From Rhizoclosmatium globosum (taxonomy: Eukaryota > Chytridiomycota > Chytridiomycetes > Chytridiales > Chytriomycetaceae), in NCBI GenBank assembly GCA_002104985.1, contig MCGO01000375.1, positions 1-24,095 of the forward strand: a stretch of DNA of 24,095 nt, given 5' to 3'. Below the pieces are notes generated by a model. The model saw only the letters and a program-made list of their open reading frames with translations, was not told the origin of the DNA and made no database searches. Positions 16,699-24,095 of the stretch are shown here, piece by piece (positions within the stretch are counted from its first letter, which is position 1; each line of letters starts with the position of its first letter). A program made the position numbers and the translations under genes.

Positions 16699-19625
16699 AT
16701 GGCCACATCGAGTACACCAATACCGATACCGATACCAGTTCCATCGATCCGAGTAACAGCATCCACCGAGTCACTCTCGTCCTCCTTCACCCACCACCAC
16801 CACCGAAGAAGAACAGAAGAAGATGCTGAAAGCGGGTCGCTTCTTGCCTCATCGCCCGTACCCACAATTGATCTTGTTCCTGATTCGAATTCAACACTTT
16901 CTCTGAATCCGAATCACAACTTGTCCCGCCTTGCAACATCACTTGACTTTGCAGGAAGCAGTAGTGGTGGCAGTGGTAGTGGTGGTGCTGGTAACCCTAA
17001 CCCTTCCTCTTCGGTGGCAGTCGCAGAGGCTGCTTCAGGACACAGACTTAATGTGTCAAAGTCGTTGTCGGCGGCAACTGGCTCTGTCTGGGCTCAGTTT
17101 GGAAGGAACAAAAGGTGTGTTTTAAGTAGCATCCCTTATATCAACTTGCTCTCTTTCTCTTTCCCTGCCAATCTCTCTTCTTTTATTACTTTCGGTGACA
17201 CTTTGAACCCGGAGAATCGGTGGTGGGACACTGGTTGGAGGCGTGTGTGTGTGTGTGTGTGTGTGGCGGCGTCAAATGGAGATTTCGTTGAAGGGCCTCT
17301 CCAATGTGTTTGCGATGGCACTCTTGTTCTCCTCGATCTTGATTGTACGAAGGATTGGTCAAAGAAAAGTGGATCCATACTCAAGATCATGTGTCATGAG
17401 CAAAGCAATCAACTTGGTTCAGTCAAGACTCTCTATCCATTGAATCCCTTCATTAACACACAATCTAATTAACCTTTCTATCTCTACACAGAAACACTAT
17501 CGCCGTTCCTCCAACGCACTCTGACTCCGCCATCTCTCTTCCAATTACGTATTCAGATTCTCCACCACCTCCTGCCGTTCCTGCCCTGCCTTCTCATTTA
17601 TACTCGAATTCTTTGGGTTCAAATGCTTCTCCTCCGCCGTATCGGGCGCATTCTCTTCCACTTGGTGAGTTTTCTGTGGAATTTGTGAGCCTGGTGAAGA
17701 TTATTGGTGTAGCGATTTGTGAGCGCACGGTGAACTAGGAAAAGAAAGCATGAGCGTATAGTGAACATGGGAAAAAGTGTTGGGCTCAAGGGATTAAAAA
17801 GAAGGTGTGAGCGGAGCGAACGATTTTTAATGAAGCGATATGTGAACATAGCGAACAAGGAAATGAAACTGTGAGTAGAGCGAACGGTCCGCCGTAAAAG
17901 AAACGAGCAATGAAGAACTTCTGTTACTGATCGGAATGGGTCACCAAACATATCAGCATACTAACAACAAAACTAAGGCCCTCGATCTACAAACTCTCCA
18001 CACCCACGTCCACCACTCAACAAAGTGTTTGAAGACGACAGTAACTCTATTATCGAGACGGATTACCAAGTCCTTGTCAAGTGTTTCCCTGGCTGGGACG
18101 TTCCGTCGTCGAGTTATGTCCTTGGTGCGACGGCGATGGGAGTTGTATATACGAAAGATGGAATGTGTAGGCAGTTGATTCTGAACTGGGCGGAAGGGAT
18201 GCAGAATATTCGGTTGAATTGTTTGTTGAGTGCTAGAGTTGCCGAGTTGAAGGGGTTGGCTTTACTGTAAGTTTTGTTTTTTAAAGGCGTGAGAATTTGG
18301 CTTAACCCAGGGACACAAAATAGGCAATTAAATAATCATAGACTATACGGGAGCCTTCCATTGGCAATTGGAAACTTGAAGAGTCTGAGAGAACTGAGTC
18401 TCAGCGGGAACTTAATAAGTGGTCCTATCCCGGACTCAATATGTGAATTGAATGGGTTGGAAGTTCTTGACCTGCATGATAACCAAATCAGTGCGCCACT
18501 GCCGATTGGGTTTTGTCAAGGGTTGAGGAATTTAAATATCCTGAGGCTGAATAATAATACGATTACGGGTCATATTCCGGATGATATTGGGGAGTTGAAG
18601 AATCTCAGCAGCTGTGAGTGTCTTTAATTTGATTTTGATTTGTTATGCGTTTGAAACTGATATCTGTACTTCAAGATATTTGGGACACAATCGAATGGAA
18701 GGCAAGTTGCCTCCTGGTTTGGGTGATTTAAGTCGGTTGGAGTTATTGTGAGTCTTCTCGTCTCTTCATTCTCTTCCGATCGTATTCTTATACACCTATA
18801 GACAATTACAACACAATCGATTCGTTGGAGAGATTCCAGAACGCTTAGGGCAACTGAAAAGTCTCAAGTTCTTGTTTTTGAACAGCAACAGACTTGTCGG
18901 AGAGCTTTCTGGTGCTCTATTTACTGGACTCAAGTCGTTAGAATACCTGTTGCTGAACCGAAATCAATTTCACGGCGAGATACCCGCTTCTCTGATGGGA
19001 ATCAAAAATATCCAGATTCTGAGGCTCGATAACAATTACTTTGTCCCACCGAGTAAAGACAAGATTCCTTTCGGATTAAAAGTCGGTATTCAATTGGGAT
19101 TCAAAAAGTGAGTTCCCCAACGCTATAACAACAAAGAGCTAATCCAAATTGATCAGAATTGTCCTGAAACCACAATATTCCGGAACTCCACCCTACCAAA
19201 TCGTCCCTGAATACTCTGAATTCCCACCAGACGTCTTACACCCCTCTGACCACGTTGCCTCCCAACGAAACCGAAACAGCAACCAACCTTCCCGCCTCAA
19301 CACCCTCTACGACCTCCCCGACAACCCAAACCGCTGGAGCCCCACTGAAGTCGCCTTCTGGTGTCAAGTCAACGGTGCAAGCTCCGACGTATGTAAAAGC
19401 ATCTTGGAGCTTGGTATGACGGGTGGACAGTTTTTCAGGCTGGGGGAACAGGATTTGGAGAGTGCGCTTGGGGTTTGGGATGCGGGTGTTCGTGTTGTTC
19501 TTGCCGGGAGGATGGCGGGGGTTTTGGCGGTTGCGAATGGGCTTGTGCCGCCGGGATATGAAGAGGTTTGGGGGGAAGGTGGGAGTTGGGATTTGGAGGC
19601 GGGAGTTAGTTCGGAGGAGGAGTGA
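16699..19625 (+). CDS. Leucine-rich repeat protein with C-terminal SAM domain
   Basis: Exons 16699-17114, 17492-17664, 17978-18266, 18324-18613, 18676-18747, 18802-19107 and 19157-19625. The N-terminal ~200 residues are low-complexity Ser/Pro/Gly with PPPPY-type motifs and no signal peptide or anchor, so the protein is probably intracellular. An LRR cap precedes plant-like repeats of about 24 residues (GSLPLAIGNLKSLRELSL; DLHDNQI; HNRFVGEIPERLGQLKSL). The C-terminus has a SAM domain (WSPTEVAFWCQVNG; VCKSILELGMTGGQFF), suggesting a scaffold that binds partners through the LRR and self-associates through SAM (inference). Total length is one base short of a multiple of three. The gap falls at the end of exon 4 (18613), where an L codon split TT/A is expected but only one T precedes the donor. 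This could be an indel or a non-functional allele. Confidence 0.8.
17115..17491 (+). other. Long first intron of the LRR-SAM gene
   Basis: 377 nt, donor GTGTGT, acceptor CTACACAG. It includes a (GT)n tract at about 17243-17265. The frame of exon 1 stays open for most of it, which can mislead gene callers into a 257-codon gene ending at 17472. Confidence 0.7.
17665..17977 (+). repeat. Intron carrying at least five GTGAG/AGCGAAC-type tandem units
   Basis: 313-nt intron, donor GTGAGT, branch-like CTAAC, acceptor ACTAAG. Units starting near 17719, 17751, 17806, 17841 and 17870 each have TGTGAGCG or TGTGAAC followed by a GTGAAC or AGCGAAC block and A-rich filler, at intervals of 29-55 bases. The unit at 17807-17826 is identical over 20 bases to one in the PEX7 intron (1348-1367). 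Confidence 0.7.
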
Positions 19626-19869
19626 AGGAAGAGTTGGCGTGGTGGTTGTGTGAGTGTATGTGTGTATGTTTTTTTGGGTGCTTTTGTGTAATGTGTGTGT
19701 ATACATAACAAGTTATTATTTTTCTTCGAGTGTAAGATGGTTTAATTTCTGTACCAAGTAAGTTTGGCTCTCCCTTGAACCATCCTTGAACCTCTCTAAC
19801 AACTGCATAAATTTGGTCAACCACCTGTACCATTGAAACAAATCTGGCAGAAAAAACAAACGAACAACT
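19626..19869. other. Intergenic region after the LRR-SAM gene
   Basis: GT-rich then AT-rich sequence, likely the 3' UTR of the LRR-SAM gene and the promoter of the next. Overlapping minus-strand frames here are shadows of T/G-rich sequence. Confidence 0.4.
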
Positions 19870-20430
19870 ATGGTTTTTGGACTTATCGGCAGCATAATTG
19901 GAGGCCATTTGATTGGGAAAGGTCTTTCAAGTGCAGGCGAGTCTGCTGCTAAAGGTATGAAAGATACTAGCGAGGCACATGAAAGAGGTACAAGTCTGTT
20001 GGAAGCGATCACCGAAAAGGCATGGAATCTGTCGGAGGCGCGATTCGATCTGCTGGATCAGCTCATGGCAAAGCTGTTGAAGCGGCTGGCTTTCATTGGA
20101 ACGAGGATTGATCTCCGTTGGGAGAGACTTTAAGGGGGGTCTCATTGAAGTTGGGAATGGGCTATCGAGTATCGGGAATGGGATTGATCATGCTGGTATG
20201 CATGTTGGTCAAGGTGTTCTCCGTTTCGCTATCAGGTGACTGAACGTTCGGTGTAGTCAGTTTTAATTTTACTGATTTATAATTTATACGGAAAATGCAG
20301 CCAAACACTTTGAGAATGGATTCGCTTCGATGGGGATGTACATTGGAGGTGGAATATTGGGAGGAATGACAGCGCTTGGGTATGCCTACAATCCTGTGTC
20401 ATGTTGGAGCCTTTGATACATATCAGTCTT
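19870..20430 (+). pseudogene. Gly/Ala-rich amphipathic segment, frame broken
   Basis: From ATG 19870 the protein reads GLIGSIIGGHLIGKGLSSAG and onward with glycines spaced every 7-11 residues. The same style reappears in other frames: GGAIRSAGSAHGKAVEAAG (about 20034-20090), GLIEVGNGLSSIGNGID (about 20137-20187) and NGFASMGMYIGGGILGGM (about 20312-20370). One frame ends at the TAA near 20131, so continuing the pattern needs at least three one-base shifts. A GT-AG intron at 20236-20300 is possible. Such evenly spaced Gly/small residues suggest a repetitive amphipathic helix that lies on or in a membrane (inference). I recognise no family. It could be the N-terminal part of the hydrophobic/lectin region downstream. 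Confidence 0.4.
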
Positions 20431-20673
20431 TACTCTTCGGCGGCTTTGGTTGGGTATTCTTCAAAACTATATTGGAACTATTGTGTATCCCCCAGTTACT
20501 CCAGAGTGACCTGACTTCAAACAAGTTGATTCAAGCGACTGTGGATCAGCACACTTTGGTACATTCAAGCCTTCAAGCGCCATCTGTGTGCACCTGGTAC
20601 AGTTGTGGGAGTTTTGCTCAATACGGACATTGCGTTATTTTTGCAGGTCATTGGCCTATCATGAATTAACGGC

Positions 20674-21183
20674 GTGGTTTGTATTCTGGAGCTTCAGGAC
20701 CAAGAGCCTCATTATGCTATATATTTGGCTCCGTTCGTTCCAATATTTTCTGCCTTTTATTCGAGATCATTGGAAACAAGAGCATTTTGGGGTTCAGCTT
20801 GCTCACTATGCTTTTTCAGTCTTTCTACCAATTTGCTCTCTGCAATGTTACTGGAATACTGGAATTTCACAAATGCTTTGGAAGTTTTCGCACTGTGTTT
20901 CTCCCGTACACTGTTTATGCTCAAGAGTTCATCCAACATCTACTTCAAAACCCGTTCTCGAGTTACAAGAGGGATTAGTTTTCAAATTTGTTCGCTTCTG
21001 TTCATGTACTACTTTGTACTTTCTTACGTGAAAGGAGACATTCTAAGTACCAGTTTTCTCAGACTTTATGAGGGAGAGCTTTTGTTATTCTCCTTATCGT
21101 ATGGGAAATTAGCAGCAACTATTCTGTGCTTTATATTTGGCTTTGAACTACATTCTGGCTATTCAATTTCGATGGGACTCTAA
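20674..21183 (+). other. Hydrophobic open frame, possible damaged multi-pass membrane segment
   Basis: One frame stays open for about 169 codons and is strongly hydrophobic, with stretches such as ISFQICSLLFMYYFVLSYV and LAATILCFIFGF. Two other frames (20588-21031 and 20679-20978) are also open and hydrophobic, so the true frame is uncertain and may switch. There is no clear start codon. It lies between the Gly-rich segment and the lectin domain, all on the + strand, and may belong to one broken gene. No family recognised. Confidence 0.3.
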
Positions 21184-21252
21184 ACTCTTGGATTTCGAAT
21201 CTAAAATTGGTTTATGGCCTGATTAAATCCGTTATCCCTGAAGAGTTCAATC

Positions 21253-22060
21253 TTGAACGAAAAGCCAAAATCTGTGACATTACATTCGCTCAACAACAAG
21301 GCAACGGCTCCTGTACTTCTCGGCAGTGCCCGAAATCTGGAATCAAGTATCCAACTCACGGACTCCAGAAGTTACGTACAAGGTGCATTTTGGTATCAAA
21401 TCTCGAAGCCATCAAATCAAACCTCAAAATCATAACAAATTTTGGTGTTTTCTGTCAAGGGAAAAGGGGGAGATGGACCAGCAATAGTGCTTCACCAATG
21501 CTGGTAAAAATGCTATTGGCGTGAATGGTAGTGGTCTCGGATATCATGGAATTCCGTCAAGTATCGCAGTGGAATTTGACATGTATAAAATGATGCAAAA
21601 GGCGATCCAAATGATAATCACATCTCCATACAAACAAGTAGCGGAAGAGCTCCAGAATAGTTCCGAGCACAAGTTTTTCAAAGGGCTGTAGCACATCAAT
21701 TCCATCGCTTACAGATGGCGAAATTTCTGTCCAGGTGGTGTGGGGACTGATTGACAGCACAGTGGAGGTTTTACTCCATGACAAACAGTCAGGAAGCTAT
21801 AACCAAGCTGTGAAAGGAAACGTTAATATCCGTCAAATTTTGAAAACTGGAAGCGAGAATAATGTGTGGTTTATTGGCGTAACTGCAGCCACAGGATACC
21901 TCTCCAAATTCACGAGGTTCATGCATTTGAAGTTCTTTCAGTAAACATGTCAGATTCCGAGAAAGCAGCAATGATCAAAAATGTACAGGCTAAACTTGAT
22001 GCTGACATTGAGCTTGGAAAAGAGGAGTATGACTTTGCTAAGGAGTTTAATTTATTGTGA
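21253..22060 (+). pseudogene. L-type (legume-like) lectin domain, multiple frame breaks
   Basis: The pieces fit an L-type lectin in order: VLLGSARNLESSIQLTDSRS, YVQGAFWYQISKP, SVKGKGGDGPAIVLHQ, GKNAIGVNGSGLGYHGIPSS then IAVEFDMYK, DPNDNHISIQTSS, SLTDGEISVQVVWGLIDS, NVWFIGVTAATGYLS and a C-terminal FEVLSVNMSDSEKA leading to the stop at 22058-22060. Such domains bind sugars, with a conserved Asp/Asn metal site; FDMY and DPNDNH are in the right places. The reading frame changes about six times within 800 bases by single-base steps, and two in-frame stops follow from those shifts. Residue conservation across the breaks is high, so either the gene decayed very recently or this stretch of assembly is error-prone. 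Domain call fairly sure; start unknown. Confidence 0.65.
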
Positions 22061-22253
22061 CCGTTAATAAAAAATATATAAATGGCAAATGAAACAATGT
22101 GTAGGGTTTTGTTCATTGACGCTAAAGTATGGGAATGAAGAGTTTAATCTGTGGTTGAGAATGCATTCGAAATGCTAGTCGTGGTTCCTGTCAATATTTC
22201 AACAATTTGACCAGCAAGAGTGGTAACGAGAAGATCTGTTGCTCAGATTAGAT
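22061..22253. other. Convergent intergenic region
   Basis: Lies between the lectin-like gene stop (+) and the stop of the minus-strand gene. No feature beyond AT-rich sequence at the left edge. Confidence 0.4.
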
Positions 22254-23422
22254 TCACTTTAGGCTCTTTGTGTTCTTCAAACCTTTTAATACAACGCGAG
22301 ATCGTTCTTGAGGGTTGATCATGTCCAAGATTTCGCAGACAGGGTCGTATTTTGGGGTGTGCCAGTCACAAAGCGGCTTAAAAGTGAATGCTATAATTAT
22401 TGATCGAATAAAAGGTCGACTGTGAAATACCTCAACCAAGTACTGCAGCGTCTCAACGTCTATCCAATCCCTATCTTTTGCAATCAGTCGGAATATGTTT
22501 TTGATGGATGATGGAGAAGTCGGGTATTCAAGCGAGTAAACAAGGAGACTAAAATCAGAATAATACTTTGATGAAAATAAGTTAGTTTGCGAATATTCGA
22601 GTGGATGAATACGTACAAGTGGACGCGACCCAAACGCATGGTTCAAGAATTGGCGACTGAACTCGAAGCGCTTGTATTCCTGCATATCTGAAGCATAGAG
22701 GAAACTGTCTATACATCCAGAAAGTCTTGCGAATGCTTCACGGGTTTGGATGACGACCGAGTGGGGTGCACTGTACTTCTTGTGACGAAGGAATGACAGG
22801 AGGGGTTCTGAAGACGTTATGTTTGATGTTCGTGTTTTCTATGAGTTATGGCATTATAAGATCTGTCAGTGATGGTTTGAAAGGAGAGTGGTGGTTACCA
22901 AGTTTAAAGTTGAAATGGAACAGAAAGAATGCGATCATGTCTTGCGGGGAATCTAGTACTGTCGACACTATTTTTTCGAGGAAGCGGGTTGCTTCGTGAA
23001 TGGTTATGTACTTGGGAAGTGAGGTTGACTGTGTGAATTCCAAGAGGAGAGTGGTGATGATGAGTTTGTTCGGATCCGATTCAGATTCGGGTTTAAGATA
23101 TAAAGAAGGTATTCCGGGACTGGACTATGGCATAGATTGAGTCAGAAAAGTGATGATGTTGAAGTCCGTTCGATGGTTATCATCTACGCACATAACTGTT
23201 TAAGTTGGCATCGGATTGCTCGTTCAAGAGGTGGATATCTTTCTCCACGTTGCAATGAAGGGAAGAGCGATCAGCTGTGCTTTGATCGACGGTGGTTGAG
23301 CAGCCTTGAACTTCCACATCGGTTGCATTGCCACAACAGAAGGATCCTCTGACTGTATCACAGCCGCTGCCTGAAAGTGGCTGAAGAGCTTCAACGGATA
23401 TAATATGGGCTGTCATGTTCAT
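22254..23422 (-). CDS. Unrecognised protein, five exons, one apparent frame break
   Basis: Proposed exons are 23422-23192, 23124-22899, 22838-22617, 22565-22431 and 22376-22254, with GT-AG introns of 51-67 nt. The product would be about 310 residues. The first exon is Cys- and Ser-rich (SGSGCDTVRGSFCCGNATDV). The rest looks helical: LIITTLLLEFTQS, EATRFLEKIVSTVLD, TREAFARLSGCIDSFLYASD, KNIFRLIAKDRDWIDVETLQ and YDPVCEILDMINPQERSRVV. Splicing gives a total one base off a multiple of three. The mismatch lies in exon 3 near 22810, where NIKHNVF and SEPLLSFLRHKKY are in different frames. The ATG at 23422 is the first usable Met. I recognise no family. Confidence 0.55.
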
Positions 23423-23601
23423 GTTGTAGGTTTCGTTGGTCGTCTGGATATCACGCGCTTTGGAGTAAGTTTTTTGGAAGAACTTTGAAGAATTGGTTTG
23501 ATTTGAAATTTAAAGGCAATCTGATCACTTTATGAAGTATTTATTGTATCGAATGACTTGGAAGAACTAGTGGATATGATAACACTGCACTGCAGTATTT
23601 A

Positions 23602-24095
23602 TCAACGAACCATGGACAAGCAGGCATTCGCAATTTCCAGGGCCTGCGTTTCCTGCTTCATCTCAAATAACCGAATATGGTCATTCAACTTACACAGTTC
23701 AGCTAACCTCACTCTTGCATTCTCGTAATCTTTTCCAATCCAATCAATGCAAACACGAGGTACACGTTCGTGAAATCCATCGTAAGAATCATGACCGCCA
23801 AGTCATTAATATCCTGCGCTTCTCCATCCGTGATAACAAGTGCAACCATTTTTGGCCTACTCGATGGACCAAAGTCCCCAAACTCCTCATTGTACACGTC
23901 CAGAAGTTTCGTGAATCCCGGGACAATCAGCGTCGACCCTCCCAATTGATTTGCGCAAAACTTATCACCAAGGTTTTGAGGATTTAGGTCTCCCAAGTCA
24001 AGCGCGCTTCCACCAGAGAAGGTTACAGTTCTCAGACCCCCGCCTTCGCCATCGCTGTCTTGCTCGAAATTCAGCCTGGGAACGACTGTGGAGAG
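23602..24095 (-). CDS. VWA-domain protein, C-terminal part (runs off the window)
   Basis: Read from the window edge, the frame gives VTFSGGSALDLGDLNPQNLG, then GGSTLIVPGFTKLLDVY, RPKMVALVITDGEAQDINDL and NVYLVFALIG. The GGST and VITDGEA blocks are typical of von Willebrand factor A domains in cytosolic fungal proteins. In this family the metal-ion-dependent adhesion site begins with DxSxS, which would lie outside the window. The tail ARVRLAELCKLNDHIRLFE ends at the stop 23604-23602. Between LIGL and the tail the frame shifts by one base near 23731 (a G run shortened by one would explain it). Without the shift the protein would end early at 23709. The same strand and a gap of about 180 bp separate it from the gene to the left. 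Function unknown. Confidence 0.6.

Noticed and set aside
17243..17265. (GT)n tract as a telomere- or regulation-related repeat
   Set aside because: A simple microsatellite within an intron; similar short GT runs occur at other donors here.
16699..17472. Single-exon 257-codon gene
   Set aside because: The frame continues past a good donor at 17115 into intron sequence with a GT microsatellite; the LRR-SAM exons downstream require splicing there.
19236..19711. Minus-strand frames opposite the SAM exon
   Set aside because: The + strand encodes a coherent SAM domain; the antisense peptides are Thr/Pro/His low-complexity.
1..24095. CRISPR arrays, operons, ribosome binding sites, tRNA or rRNA genes
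   Set aside because: No regularly spaced identical repeats; the spliced genes are eukaryotic; no cloverleaf or rRNA core sequence was recognised by eye.

Overview
The window is eukaryotic. Genes are split by many short GT-AG introns (mostly 43-75 nt, often with a CTAAC-like branch site), lie close together on both strands, and include a PEX7-type peroxisomal receptor, a fungal-type xanthine dioxygenase (XanA), a TBCK-type Rab-GAP and an LRR-SAM protein. XanA, the small introns and the coding style point to a fungus; an early-diverging one such as a chytrid is my best guess (inference). All exon boundaries were placed by eye from reading frame, splice sites and similarity to remembered family patterns.

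Layout. 1-320: unassigned. 489-1819 (+): PEX7-like WD40 gene with a lost start codon and about five single-base frame breaks. 1953-2778: non-autonomous element with roughly 200-bp inverted repeats and a perfect 9-bp target duplication (Mutator-like). 2998-12633 (+): tandem array of four type II membrane glycosyltransferase genes (PF03407/GT77-like), every one broken differently. Copy 1 is split by a 2,394-bp DNA transposon (3395-5788) with 33-bp inverted repeats and a nearly complete spliced transposase of the DUF7869 type. Copy 2 has a one-base deletion in a T run. Copy 3 is truncated and fused to a start-less copy 4, which also carries two in-frame stops. An intact xanA gene (8546-10059, +) sits inside the array.

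12708-15579 (-): intact eight-exon TBCK gene (pseudokinase, TBC, rhodanese-like). 15880-16602 (-): small four-exon gene of unknown function, head to head with an LRR-SAM gene (16699-19625, +) across a 96-bp gap. 19870-22060 (+): a damaged Gly-rich segment, a hydrophobic stretch and an L-type lectin domain, all broken across frames. 22254-23422 (-): unrecognised five-exon gene. 23602 to the window end (-): C-terminal part of a VWA-domain protein.

Two themes stand out. First, local decay: the array, PEX7 and the lectin region are riddled with lesions, whereas xanA, TBCK and the small gene read cleanly. This could be real pseudogenisation next to transposons or patchy assembly error, and reads or transcripts would decide. 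Second, some unusually long introns carry a shared degenerate repeat whose units begin with splice-donor-like GTGAG, including a 20-base exact match between the introns of two unrelated genes 16 kb apart.
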